DNA of 64,000 bases from contig NZ_KQ948146.1 in assembly GCF_001513955.1 (NCBI RefSeq), forward strand, positions 346,476-410,475, in the 5' to 3' direction. The DNA comes from Streptomyces pseudovenezuelae. Lineage in GTDB: Bacteria > Actinomycetota > Actinomycetes > Streptomycetales > Streptomycetaceae. Below the pieces are notes generated by a model that saw only the letters and a program-made list of their open reading frames with translations, made no database searches and had not been told where the DNA came from. The translations under genes and the position numbers were made by a program. Shown in pieces: positions 16,711-24,693 of the stretch. Every line of letters starts with the position of its first letter. Position 1 is the stretch's first letter.

Positions 16711-16785
16711 GGGCCCAGTCTGGTGGGTGGTGTGCGCTCGGGCCACCAGGGGTACGCGCGCGGGATACCGAGTGGTGACAGCTGT

Positions 16786-16811
16786 GGAATACCGGACCGA
16801 CCGGCCGTGTT
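16786..16811 (+). promoter_or_regulatory. SigR-type promoter of the thioredoxin gene
   Basis: GGAAT at 16786-16790 and GTT at 16809-16811 are separated by exactly 18 bases. This is the consensus GGAAT-N18-GTT of the disulfide-stress sigma factor SigR in Streptomyces. It lies about 45 bases before the thioredoxin start and points toward it. Thioredoxins are known SigR targets. Confidence 0.85.
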
Positions 16812-16854
16812 GTGCGGACGGCTTCGCTCCGAGACCAGGAAGAGGGATCACGTC

Positions 16855-17241
16855 ATGAGCAGCACCGTGGAGCTCACCAAGGAGAACTTCGACCAGACGG
16901 TCACGGACAACGAGTTCGTTCTGATCGACTTCTGGGCGTCCTGGTGCGGTCCTTGCCGCCAGTTCGCCCCGGTCTACGAGAAGGCCGCCGAGGACAACCC
17001 CGACCTGGTGTTCGGCAAGGTGGACACCGAGGCGCAGCCGGAGCTGGCCGCGGCCTTCGGTATCCAGTCGATCCCCACGCTGATGATCGTCCGCGACCAG
17101 GTCGCGGTGTTCGCCCAGCCTGGCGCGCTGCCCGAGTCGGCCCTGACGGACGTCATCGGGCAGGCCCGCAAGCTGGACATGGACGAGGTCCGCAAGTCCG
17201 TGGCCGCGCAGCAGGCCCAGGCCGAGCAGAACGACCAGTAG
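16855..17241 (+). CDS. trxA: thioredoxin
   Basis: A 128-residue cytoplasmic thiol-disulfide reductant with the invariant active site WCGPC (Cys31, Cys34), preceded by LIDFWAS and followed by the cis-proline loop SIPTLMI. The C-terminal tail is longer than in E. coli thioredoxin and ends in a Gln/Ala-rich stretch, as in several Streptomyces thioredoxins. The ATG has AGGAAGAGGG upstream. A SigR-type promoter sits 45 bases ahead, so induction by disulfide stress is expected. It ends three bases before the converging aldehyde dehydrogenase stop. Confidence 0.96.
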   Translation: MSSTVELTKENFDQTVTDNEFVLIDFWASWCGPCRQFAPVYEKAAEDNPDLVFGKVDTEAQPELAAAFGIQSIPTLMIVRDQVAVFAQPGALPESALTDVIGQARKLDMDEVRKSVAAQQAQAEQNDQ

Positions 17242-17244
17242 TTC

Positions 17245-18681
17245 TCAGAACGGGTACGTCGCCACGTCCGCGCGTACCGTCGTCCAGCGCACGTCGGTGA
17301 AGGCCTCCACATTGGCCTCGCCGCCGAACCGGGCGCCGGTGCCGGACGCGGCGATACCGCCGAAGGGCGCGACCGCCTCGTCGTTCACGGTCTGGTCGTT
17401 GATGTGCACGATGCCGGTCGGGATCCGCTCGGCCAGGTCGAGACCGCGGGCCGCGTCCCCGGTGACGATGCCGAGCGAGAGGCCGTAGGGCCCCGCGGCG
17501 GCCAGGGCGGCGGCCTCGTCGACGGTGCTGAAGGACCGTACGGGCGCGACCGGGCCGAAGACCTCCTCCGCGTAGGCGGGCGTGCTGTCGTCGAGTCCCG
17601 CGAGGACCGTTGGGCGGTAGAAGAGCTTCTCGTGGGTACCGCCGGCGGCCAGCTTGGCGCCCTCCGCGGTGCTGGCGTCGACCAGGCCGCGCACCTTGGC
17701 CAGCTGGTTGTCGTCGATGATCGGGCCGAGGTGGACCTGCTCCAGGTGGGGGTCGCCGACGGCCAGCGAGTCGGCCTTCGCCGCCAGCCGCTCCACGTAC
17801 TCCTCGTACAGCGACGCGTGGACCAGGTGGCGGCCCGTCGTCATGCAGATCTGGCCCTGGTGGAAGAAGGATCCCCAGGCCGCCGTGGAGATCACGGCCT
17901 CGATGTCGGCGTCCTCCAGGACGATCAGGGCGGAATTGCCGCCGAGTTCCAGGTGGGCGCGCTTGAGGTGGCGTCCTGCCGCCTCTCCCACCGCACGGCC
18001 GGCCGCGGTCGACCCGGTGAAGGAGATGACGGGGACCCGCGGGTCGGCGACCAGGGCCTGGCCGACGTCGGGGCCGCCGGGCAAGACGTGGAACAGCCCC
18101 TCGGGCAGCCCGGCCTCGGCGAAGACCGCGGCGAGCGAGAGTCCGCCGCAGACCGCGGTGCGCGGGTCGGGCTTGAGGATCACGGCGTTGCCGAGGGCGA
18201 GGGCCGGGGCGACGGAGCGGATCGAGAGGATCAGCGGGGCGTTGAACGGCGAGATCACGCCCACCACGCCGACCGGGACCCGGCGCGTGTAGGACAGCCG
18301 GGGCGCCTCGCTGGGCAGGACCTGGCCGGCGGGGCGGGAGGCGAGGGCGGCGGCCTCGTAGCACTCCTGGGCGGCCACGTGCAGTTCGAAGTCGGCCTTG
18401 CCGGGGATGGACCCGGACTCGCGGACGAGCCAGCCGCGCAGTTCGTCGGCGTGCGCGGAAAACAGGTCACCGGCCTTGCGCAGCACTCCCGCGCGGACGA
18501 AGTGCGGAAGCCGGGCCCACTCGCTCTGGGCGGCGCGGGCGGCCTCGGCGGAGCGCTCCACGTCCTCGCCGCCGGCGAGGGTGACGGTGGCGAGCGTGTC
18601 GCCGGTGGCGGGTTCGGTGACCGCGTACTCAGGTCCCGAAAGGGGGTGGGGCTGCCAGCTCTTGGGGTCGAGCAACGACAT
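17245..18681 (-). CDS. aldehyde dehydrogenase, benzaldehyde/vanillin type
   Basis: A 478-residue NAD(P)-dependent aldehyde dehydrogenase. Cofactor-binding residues lie around PFNAPLIL and ILKPDP; the general base is Glu245 in LELGGNSA and the catalytic nucleophile is Cys279 in GQICMTTGR. The start MSLLDPKSW follows GGAGAG. It lies 30 bases downstream of the 4-hydroxybenzoate hydroxylase gene on the same strand. The likely job is oxidation of an aromatic aldehyde such as 4-hydroxybenzaldehyde or vanillin to the acid that feeds that hydroxylase. Substrate assignment rests on context and on overall similarity to benzaldehyde dehydrogenases. Confidence 0.9.
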   Translation of the reverse strand: MSLLDPKSWQPHPLSGPEYAVTEPATGDTLATVTLAGGEDVERSAEAARAAQSEWARLPHFVRAGVLRKAGDLFSAHADELRGWLVRESGSIPGKADFELHVAAQECYEAAALASRPAGQVLPSEAPRLSYTRRVPVGVVGVISPFNAPLILSIRSVAPALALGNAVILKPDPRTAVCGGLSLAAVFAEAGLPEGLFHVLPGGPDVGQALVADPRVPVISFTGSTAAGRAVGEAAGRHLKRAHLELGGNSALIVLEDADIEAVISTAAWGSFFHQGQICMTTGRHLVHASLYEEYVERLAAKADSLAVGDPHLEQVHLGPIIDDNQLAKVRGLVDASTAEGAKLAAGGTHEKLFYRPTVLAGLDDSTPAYAEEVFGPVAPVRSFSTVDEAAALAAAGPYGLSLGIVTGDAARGLDLAERIPTGIVHINDQTVNDEAVAPFGGIAASGTGARFGGEANVEAFTDVRWTTVRADVATYPF

Positions 18682-18711
18682 GACGGCTCTCCGTTCGATC
18701 ACCGGTGGGAC

Positions 18712-19890
18712 TCACACGGGGAGCGGTAGTCCCGTGTAGTTCGCGGCCAGTTCGGCGGCCGCATGGCGGGATGCGGTGATGCGGCGCAGCCGTGCGAGCT
18801 GCACCCGACTGTCGAACGCATCCCCATTTGGTTGAGCATGCAACATCCTAGTCATGTCATACGAGAAGCGCGTGGCCTGCCACACACGAGAGAGACACAA
18901 CTCCGAATATCTGTCGATCAGTTGTGTCGATCCTGTGCGGTGCACATCGGTCAGGGCCCGGGCGAGGAGCGATACGTCCGACACCGCGAGGTTGAGTCCC
19001 TTCGCCCCGGTCGGCGGCACTATGTGCGCGGCGTCGCCGGCGAGCAGGAGACGGCCGTGCCGCATCGGTTCGTGGACGTGACTGCGCATGGGCGTCACCG
19101 ACTTGGCGGTGATCGGCCCCCGCGCGAGGGTCCAGTCGGCCTCGATCGCGAACCGCGCGGCGAGCTCGTCCCAGATCCGCTCGTCCGGCCAGTCGTCCGG
19201 ATCGGTGCCGTTGGGGACCTGGAGGTAGAGCCGGGACACGGCGCGCGAGCGCATGCTGTGCAGGGCGAAGCCGCGCTCCCCGCGAGCGTAGATCAACTCC
19301 TCGCAGGACGGGGCGACGTCGGCGAGGATCCCGAGCCAGGAGTACGGGTAGTCGTGCGCGTAGGTCCGGCTCGTCTCCGCCGGGAAGGCCCCGCGCGCGA
19401 TGCCGTGGAAGCCGTCGCAGCCCGCGATCCAGTCGCATGTCAGCGTCTGTTCACGACCCTCGTGCCGGAACCGCACCACGGGGGCCCCGCTCTCCGGCCG
19501 CTCGACCGCCAGAGCCTCCGCCTCGAACAACAGCGGTGGCCCCTCGGCCAGTTGGAGCGCGACCAGGTCCTTCACGATCTCGGTCTGGGCGTAGATCGTG
19601 ACCGTACGGCCACCGGTGAGGACGGGGAAGTCGAGGTGGTGCCGCTCCCCGGCGAACCGCAGCTCGATGCCCTGGTGGACGAGGCCCTCGGCGTCCAGAC
19701 GCCCGGCGGCGCCGGCCGCGCGCAGGACGTCGACCGTGCCCTGCTCCAGCATCCCGGCGCGCTGACGGTGCTCGACGTACTCCCGCGTCCTGCTCTCCAG
19801 GACCACGCAGTCGATGCCGGCCAGGTGCAGCAGACGGGCGAGAAGCAGTCCGGCGGGGCCGCCGCCGATGATCCCGACCGTGGTGCGCAT
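18712..19890 (-). CDS. pobA: 4-hydroxybenzoate 3-monooxygenase
   Basis: A 392-residue flavoprotein hydroxylase that converts 4-hydroxybenzoate to protocatechuate. It has the FAD dinucleotide motif IIGGGPAGLLLARLL at the start, the DG motif CDWIAGCDGFHG in the middle, and the second FAD motif LLLAGDAAHIVPPTGAKGLN. Length and motif spacing match PobA. Residues such as PNGTDPDDWPDERIW are typical of actinobacterial members. It sits between its LacI regulator (15 bases upstream) and the aldehyde dehydrogenase (30 bases downstream), giving an aldehyde to acid to catechol route into the beta-ketoadipate pathway. Confidence 0.94.
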   Translation of the reverse strand: MRTTVGIIGGGPAGLLLARLLHLAGIDCVVLESRTREYVEHRQRAGMLEQGTVDVLRAAGAAGRLDAEGLVHQGIELRFAGERHHLDFPVLTGGRTVTIYAQTEIVKDLVALQLAEGPPLLFEAEALAVERPESGAPVVRFRHEGREQTLTCDWIAGCDGFHGIARGAFPAETSRTYAHDYPYSWLGILADVAPSCEELIYARGERGFALHSMRSRAVSRLYLQVPNGTDPDDWPDERIWDELAARFAIEADWTLARGPITAKSVTPMRSHVHEPMRHGRLLLAGDAAHIVPPTGAKGLNLAVSDVSLLARALTDVHRTGSTQLIDRYSELCLSRVWQATRFSYDMTRMLHAQPNGDAFDSRVQLARLRRITASRHAAAELAANYTGLPLPV

Positions 19891-19905
19891 GGCAGGCCTC
19901 CTGCG

Positions 19906-20946
19906 TCAGCTGGAGTCGCGGTGCACGACCGTGGCACCCAGCACCGTGTGCGTCTCGGTCGCGGCGCCCGGTTCACGCACCGCGCGATCGACCAGTTCGG
20001 CGAGGTCACGGCCGGACGGGAGCTCGATGTGGACCGTGCTCAGCCGGGGCCGCAGCAGCCGGCCGAGGAGCAGGTCGTCGGCTCCGATCACCGCCGTGTC
20101 CTCCGGTACCCGCACGCCCTCGTCCTGGAGGGCGCGCATTAACAGCATCGCGTATTCGTCGTTGTACGCGAACACGGCGTCGAGGCCGAGGTCCCGCCAG
20201 CGCACGGCGAGCTTGGCCGCGGCCTGCTCCTCGTAGGCCAGGGGCAGCTCGGTCAGCGTGGCGTCCGTGCCCTGCAGAGCGCGGCGCACCCCCGCGAGGC
20301 GGGGCAGCGAGAAGGCCTCCAGGCCGGACTCCTCGGGCACCACGACACCGATACGGCGCCGGCCGCGGGCGTACAGATGGGCGGCGGCGCTGTGTCCGAC
20401 GCCCGCGTGATCCATGAGCAGGGCGTGCGCCCCCTCGACCGCCTCGGGAGCGAGGGTGACCACGGCCCGGGCACCGGAGCGCCGGAGCAGGGCCACGCCC
20501 TGCGGGCCGAGTCCGACACCGGGCACCAGGACGGCGACCGGGCGCAGCTCCGCCCAGGCGCGGGCCGCCTCCTCGCCCTGGAGGCCGACACTGCCGTACT
20601 GCACGACCGTGTAGTCCAACCGGCCCAGGGCCCACTGGAGTTCACTGATGAACTGGCTGTAGAGCGGGCCGACCGGAATGGACGGGGCGGGCATCAGGAC
20701 CATCCGGCTGTGACCGGCGCGCAGGCTGCGGGCGGCCGCGTGCGGGACGTACCCGAGTTCCTTGGCGGCCGCGTGGACACGGCGGCGGGTGGGCTCGCTG
20801 ATCCGGACGGCGCTGGTGTTGTTGAGGACGTAGGAGACGGTCGCACGCGAGACGCCGGCCACGCGGGCCACGTCGGCGCTCGTGGGAACCGAGCGCGTGG
20901 CGGAGGACGCGGACGTGTTCTGTATCTGCACCATGACGATCGTCAT
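19906..20946 (-). CDS. LacI family regulator of the pobA operon
   Basis: A 346-residue repressor. The LacI helix-turn-helix reads SADVARVAGVSRATVSYVLNN with the hinge helix HAAAKELGYVPHAAARSL, followed by a periplasmic-binding-like effector domain ending VVHRDSS. It is the first gene of a likely operon with pobA and the aldehyde dehydrogenase. It contains a TTA leucine codon (20142-20140, in EYAMLLMRAL). In Streptomyces such codons need the bldA tRNA, which appears late in growth. A perfect 14-bp palindrome covers its first codons, suggesting autoregulation. ATG 20934 is an alternative start. Confidence 0.9.
   Translation of the reverse strand: MTIVMVQIQNTSASSATRSVPTSADVARVAGVSRATVSYVLNNTSAVRISEPTRRRVHAAAKELGYVPHAAARSLRAGHSRMVLMPAPSIPVGPLYSQFISELQWALGRLDYTVVQYGSVGLQGEEAARAWAELRPVAVLVPGVGLGPQGVALLRRSGARAVVTLAPEAVEGAHALLMDHAGVGHSAAAHLYARGRRRIGVVVPEESGLEAFSLPRLAGVRRALQGTDATLTELPLAYEEQAAAKLAVRWRDLGLDAVFAYNDEYAMLLMRALQDEGVRVPEDTAVIGADDLLLGRLLRPRLSTVHIELPSGRDLAELVDRAVREPGAATETHTVLGATVVHRDSS
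20933..20946. promoter_or_regulatory. palindrome at the LacI start codon, likely operator
   Basis: ATGACGATCGTCAT is a perfect 14-bp inverted repeat with a central CG, the usual symmetry of LacI-family operators. It covers the start codons of the LacI gene heading the pobA operon. A repressor bound here would block its own operon. Confidence 0.5.
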
Positions 20947-20993
20947 CTTTGCAGAAGCTGTGACGGTTCCCACACCAGGGGTTGCGCTTTCGC

Positions 20994-21656
20994 TCAGTGC
21001 GGCGCATCCGTGCCGGTCACCCGGGCGACGAGGTCGTTCCAGCCGGCCTCCAGGCGCTCCAGGGGCATTCCGCACTGCCGGGTGAGGTGGTGGATGAGGG
21101 CGGGGTCGAGATAGCCCAACAGCGTCTGGGCCAGGAGGTCGCAGTCGGCGTCCGGGACGATCTGGCGCAGCAGCATGGTGGTGTGCATGTGCAGCGCCCG
21201 GGTCGACGGGTGGGAGTGGCGACGGGTCGGTTCCGCCTGCGCGGCCAGCAGCAGGTCCAGCTGTTCGGCGGAGCGGTACAGCACGGCCACGCCGAGCGCC
21301 CGCAGCCGGTCCACCGCGGGGGCACCGGGACCCAGCGGCGGCGGGCCGCCGAGGAAGTCCGCCTGGAGCGTGTGCGCGGAGTGGTCCAGGAGCGCCATGA
21401 GCAGTCCGGTGCGGTCGCCGAAGCGGCGGAAGACGGTGCCCTTGCCGACGCCGGCCGCGGCGGCCACCGCCTCCATGGTGACTCCCGCCACACCGTGCTC
21501 CGCGATCAGCCGGGTCGCGGCCTCCAGCAGACGGGCACGGTTGCGGGCCGCGTCGGCGCGCAGACAGGGCTCGTCGGGCGCGGAGCCGACCTCCAGCAGT
21601 CGGGGCGGGTCGAAGGGCTCCTGAGACTTCGGGAACGGCGGCAGGGTCGCGGACAT
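20994..21656 (-). CDS. TetR family transcriptional regulator
   Basis: A 220-residue repressor. The TetR helix-turn-helix covers residues about 45-90: ARLLEAATRLIAEHGVAGVTMEAVAAAAGVGKGTVFRRFGDRTGLL. The rest is a helical ligand domain with LDLLLAAQAEPTRRHSH. Start MSATLPPF at 21656; no strong Shine-Dalgarno. It is divergent from the FMN reductase gene, and two palindromes sharing GGACC-N2-GGTCC lie between them, the classic arrangement of a TetR repressor controlling itself and its neighbour. It ends 47 bases before the LacI gene on the same strand. Confidence 0.92.
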   Translation of the reverse strand: MSATLPPFPKSQEPFDPPRLLEVGSAPDEPCLRADAARNRARLLEAATRLIAEHGVAGVTMEAVAAAAGVGKGTVFRRFGDRTGLLMALLDHSAHTLQADFLGGPPPLGPGAPAVDRLRALGVAVLYRSAEQLDLLLAAQAEPTRRHSHPSTRALHMHTTMLLRQIVPDADCDLLAQTLLGYLDPALIHHLTRQCGMPLERLEAGWNDLVARVTGTDAPH

Positions 21657-21687
21657 GAAGCCAGCGTAAAGCATCGGGAAGAAAACT

Positions 21688-21738
21688 GGACCTCGGTCCG
21701 TTTAGGATGCTAGAAACGTTAACCGGACCCCGGTCCGG
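21688..21738. promoter_or_regulatory. paired TetR operators
   Basis: Two palindromes lie between the divergent TetR and FMN reductase genes: GGACCTCGGTCC at 21688-21699 and CCGGACCCCGGTCCGG at 21723-21738. Both fit GGACC-N2-GGTCC; the second has perfect seven-base arms. Centre-to-centre distance is 37 bases. Confidence 0.75.
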
Positions 21739-21776
21739 AACATTGTCGCCGTGTTTCAGCATCCTTGGAGTTACGC

Positions 21777-22340
21777 ATGTCTGTTCGCATCCTGGCGCTC
21801 GTCGGCTCCCTTCGCGCCGGTTCGCACAACCGCCAGCTCGCCGAGGCGGCCGTCAAGCACGCCCCCGAGGGCGCGGAGGTCGTGCTGTTCGAGGGCCTGG
21901 CCGAGATCCCCTTCTACAACGAGGACATCGACGTGGAGGGCGCGGTCCCCGCTGCCGCCGCCAGGCTGCGTGAGGCCGCGCAGGCGTCCGACGCGTTCCT
22001 GCTCTTCTCCCCCGAGTACAACGGCACCATCCCGGCCGTGCTGAAGAACGCCATCGACTGGCTGTCGCGCCCCTACGGCGCCGGCGCCTTCGGCGGCAAG
22101 CCGGTGGCCGTGGTCGGTACCGCCTTCGGTCAGTTCGGCGGCGTGTGGGCGCAGGACGAGACCCGTAAGGCCGTGGGCATCGCCGGCGGCAAGGTGCTCG
22201 AGGACGTCAAGCTGTCCATCCCGGGTTCCGTGGTCCGCTTCGCCGAGACCCACCCGGCCGACGACGCCGAGGTCGCCGCGCAGCTGACCGAGGTCGTCGC
22301 CCAGCTGCACAGCAACACGGGCGAGGTCGCGGCCGCCTGA
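21777..22340 (+). CDS. NAD(P)H-dependent FMN reductase
   Basis: A 187-residue flavodoxin-fold reductase. The phosphate-binding loop is GSLRAGSHNRQLAEAA, and the FMN-contacting motif LLFSPEYNGTIPAVLKNAIDWLSR is typical of the SsuE/azoreductase-like NADPH-dependent FMN reductase family. Such enzymes reduce free flavin, quinones or azo compounds. The ATG has GGAG seven bases upstream. It is divergent from a TetR gene with two operator palindromes between, and is followed by a strong terminator, so it is a single-gene transcript under TetR control. Confidence 0.93.
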   Translation: MSVRILALVGSLRAGSHNRQLAEAAVKHAPEGAEVVLFEGLAEIPFYNEDIDVEGAVPAAAARLREAAQASDAFLLFSPEYNGTIPAVLKNAIDWLSRPYGAGAFGGKPVAVVGTAFGQFGGVWAQDETRKAVGIAGGKVLEDVKLSIPGSVVRFAETHPADDAEVAAQLTEVVAQLHSNTGEVAAA

Positions 22341-22366
22341 GCCTGCGGCGCGTGAACGGGTTTCCT

Positions 22367-22402
22367 GACAGGGGCCGGAGTGTTGGCACTCCGGCCCCTG
22401 TC
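22367..22402 (+). terminator. strong hairpin terminator
   Basis: A perfect 16-bp stem (GACAGGGGCCGGAGTG and its complement) with a four-base loop, TTGG, lies 26 bases after the FMN reductase stop. There is no long T-run, as is usual in Streptomyces. Confidence 0.9.
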
Positions 22403-22428
22403 GTGTTCTGTCTGCGGGCCGGTGGGGG

Positions 22429-22464
22429 CTGGTCGCGCAGTTCCCCGCGCCCCTGAGCGGCGCC
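22429..22464. repeat. dispersed Streptomyces intergenic repeat, single copy
   Basis: The stretch containing GTCGCGCAGTTCCCCGCGCC resembles the core CGCGCCGTTCCCCGCGCCCC of the tandem array at 26952-27390. This type of element is frequent between Streptomyces genes. Confidence 0.6.
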
Positions 22465-22478
22465 CACTTCGACGCGTC

Positions 22479-23384
22479 TCAGGCCACCGCCGTGGGTGCC
22501 AGGTCCCGTAGCACTCCGAGTGCGACGGCGATCGCGGGGCGTTCGTGGCCGCCGTGCCGGGTGCAGGTCAGCAGCCTTCGGTGGGGGTCGCCCGCACAGC
22601 GCACCCTCGTGATCGGCAGGTTCGGCGTCAGGTGGGCCAGGCGGGGGATCAGTGCCACGCCCAGGCCGTGGGCGACCAGGTGAGCGGTGACGTTCCAGTC
22701 CCGTGCGTGGTGGACCACGCTCGGGGTGAAGCCCGCCGCGCCGCAGGCCGCCATGACGTGCGTGCGGCAGGGGCTGTCCGCGAAGGGGGCGATCCAGTCC
22801 TCGTGGGCCGCGTCGCCGAGATCCACGCGGTCGCGGTCCGCCAGCGGATGATCCGCGGGGACGACCAGGTCGAACGGGTCGTCAAGCAAGGGCTGTTGGT
22901 CGTAGCGGGTGTCGCTCATCGGCGGGTTGTGCGGAGTCGCCTCCACGACCGCCAGGTCGATCTCCCCCTCGAAGAGCAGGTCGAAGCTCTCCGGCACGCC
23001 CGTCTCCTGGATGCTGACGCTCAGCCGGCGGTGCCGCTCGCGCAGCCGGGCCGCCATCGGGGCGAGCAGCGCGGACACGGCCACGGCCAGACCACCCGCC
23101 CGCAACGGCCCCGCGGGCTCCCCGTGGCCGGCGCGCAGATCGAGTTCGGCCTGTTCCCACCGGGCCTGGATGGCGTCGGCATGCGCGAGCAGGCTCTCGG
23201 CGGCCGGCGTGAGCCGCACCCCTCGGCCTTGGGGTTCGAGGAGATCGACGTCCAGGTCGCGGGCGAGCTGGCGGATCTGCTGGGACGCGGCGGACGGGGT
23301 GAAGTGCAGGGCGCGGGCGGCCGCGGTGACCGTGCCGTAGTGGGCGACCGCCCTCAGGACGTGGAGCCGGCGCAGGTCAATCAT
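22479..23384 (-). CDS. LysR family transcriptional regulator
   Basis: A 301-residue regulator. The LysR helix-turn-helix is at residues 1-60 (LHVLRAVAHYGTVTAAARALHFTPSAASQQIRQLARDL), followed by the two-lobe ligand domain (ETGVPESFDLLFEGEIDLAVVE). The start MIDLRRLHVLR is usual for this subgroup; a GTG nine bases upstream is the alternative. It is divergent from a small zinc-ribbon gene and near an LLM oxidoreductase, either of which could be its target. An inverted repeat with TGAAGC arms covers the start. Confidence 0.9.
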   Translation of the reverse strand: MIDLRRLHVLRAVAHYGTVTAAARALHFTPSAASQQIRQLARDLDVDLLEPQGRGVRLTPAAESLLAHADAIQARWEQAELDLRAGHGEPAGPLRAGGLAVAVSALLAPMAARLRERHRRLSVSIQETGVPESFDLLFEGEIDLAVVEATPHNPPMSDTRYDQQPLLDDPFDLVVPADHPLADRDRVDLGDAAHEDWIAPFADSPCRTHVMAACGAAGFTPSVVHHARDWNVTAHLVAHGLGVALIPRLAHLTPNLPITRVRCAGDPHRRLLTCTRHGGHERPAIAVALGVLRDLAPTAVA

Positions 23385-23399
23385 GAAGCCCACGCTTCA
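23384..23399. promoter_or_regulatory. inverted repeat at the LysR start
   Basis: TGAAGC-CCAC-GCTTCA has perfect six-base arms and overlaps the start codon of the LysR gene. The size suits a LysR autoregulatory half-operator, but no second site was found. Confidence 0.35.
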
Positions 23400-23501
23400 A
23401 GGTCGGGTCCGGGAAGTCAACCTGGACGTACAAGAAGACTCCGCCGCATCCTGGGTTGTGTCGCGACGGCCGCACACAGCCACGAGGTACGAGGAGTCAC
23501 C

Positions 23502-23708
23502 ATGACCAGCACGACCCGCGCCGTCTGCCCGCACTGCGGCTGGCCGGACGGCGCCGAACCCTTCCAGGTGGTGTCCCGGCACGGCACGGCGACGGGCGGC
23601 ACGGTGTGGACCCGGTGCGCGTGCGGCTCGTTGCAGGTCCGGGTGAGCGACGGCTGCGGGACCCGCGTGGTCTCCCGCAGCCGGCCCTCCGCCGCGCGGG
23701 CGGGTTAG
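23502..23708 (+). CDS. small zinc-ribbon-like protein, 68 residues
   Basis: Begins MTSTTRAVCPHCGWPDG, with a near-perfect GAGGAG ribosome site. Two cysteine knuckles (CPHC near residue 9 and CACG near residue 40) are spaced as in a treble or zinc ribbon. The rest is beta-rich and basic (RVVSRSRPS). It is divergent from the LysR gene, and its last four bases overlap the end of the converging LLM gene. Zinc binding is inferred from cysteine spacing; the function is unknown. Confidence 0.75.
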   Translation: MTSTTRAVCPHCGWPDGAEPFQVVSRHGTATGGTVWTRCACGSLQVRVSDGCGTRVVSRSRPSAARAG

Positions 23709-24583
23709 TCCAGGTCCGCGAGCCGCCGTACGGCGGGTGCCGCGAAGGCCTCGATCCACTCGGCGGGGGCGCCGGTGCGCGGGGCGAGGATGACCGTGTC
23801 GATGCCGAGCTTGGTGTAGCCGGCGATGTCCCGGCCGAAGGCCTCCAGGTCGCCGTCGGCCTCGTCGACCGAGTAGGTCATCGTCTTGCGGATCTCGTCG
23901 TAGTCCCGCCCCTCGGTGTCGCAGTGGCGGCGCAGCACGTCGAGCTTGTGCGTGACCTCCTCGGGCGAGGTGGCGAAGAGGTTGCAGGCGTCGCCGTAGC
24001 GGGCGACCAGGCGGAGCGTCTTCTTCTCACCGCTGCCGCCGATCATGATCTCGGGGTGCGGGCTGCTGACCGGGGCCGGTACGCACAGGGTCTCGGCGAG
24101 CCGGTAGTGGGTGCCCTCGAAGGGGCCGTTCGCCGCCGGGTCCCACATCTGGAGGCAGATCCGCAGAGCCTCCTCCAGCCGCTCGAAGCGCTCGGCGAGG
24201 GGCGGGAACGGCACGCCCAGTCCTTCGTGCTCCCGGTCGTACCAGGCGGCTCCGATGCCGAGGGCGGCCCGGCCGCCGGAGAGCACGTCCAGCGTGGTCG
24301 CGATCTTGGCGAGCAGCCCGGGGTGGCGGTACGTCACTCCGGTCACCAGCGCGCCGAGCCGGACCGTCTCGGTGTGGGCCGCGAGGAAGCTCAGGGTCGA
24401 GTAGGCCTCCAGCATGGGGTCCTCGGCGCCGCCGTTGAACTCCATCTGGAAGTAGTGGTCCATCACCGACAGCCAGCTGACCCCCGCCGCCTCGGCCGCG
24501 GCACCCGCGGCGGCCAGCTCGGCACCGAGAGCGGGCGCTCCCGCGGGGTGGTTGAACCGGTTGATGTGCACACCCACGCGCAT
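23705..24583 (-). CDS. LLM class F420-dependent oxidoreductase
   Basis: A 292-residue luciferase-like TIM-barrel enzyme starting MRVGVHINRFNHP, with GGAGACG upstream. Family landmarks are the SVMDHYFQM segment, VRLGALVTGVTYRHPGLLAKIATTLDVLSGGRAALGIGAAWY, and PEIMIGGSGEKKTLRLVARYGD. In actinobacteria this subgroup usually uses reduced F420 rather than FMN. The substrate cannot be told from sequence. It overlaps the end of the zinc-ribbon gene by four bases in convergent orientation. Confidence 0.9.
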   Translation of the reverse strand: MRVGVHINRFNHPAGAPALGAELAAAGAAAEAAGVSWLSVMDHYFQMEFNGGAEDPMLEAYSTLSFLAAHTETVRLGALVTGVTYRHPGLLAKIATTLDVLSGGRAALGIGAAWYDREHEGLGVPFPPLAERFERLEEALRICLQMWDPAANGPFEGTHYRLAETLCVPAPVSSPHPEIMIGGSGEKKTLRLVARYGDACNLFATSPEEVTHKLDVLRRHCDTEGRDYDEIRKTMTYSVDEADGDLEAFGRDIAGYTKLGIDTVILAPRTGAPAEWIEAFAAPAVRRLADLD

Positions 24584-24693
24584 GGTCGTCTCCGTTCAGG
24601 GGGCCTTCGCCGACCTCGTCGACGCTAGATCCTGGAGTGCTCTCGAAGTCAAGGGCGGACGGGTTCGAGGGGCGCGTGAAGCGCGCTTTCCCG

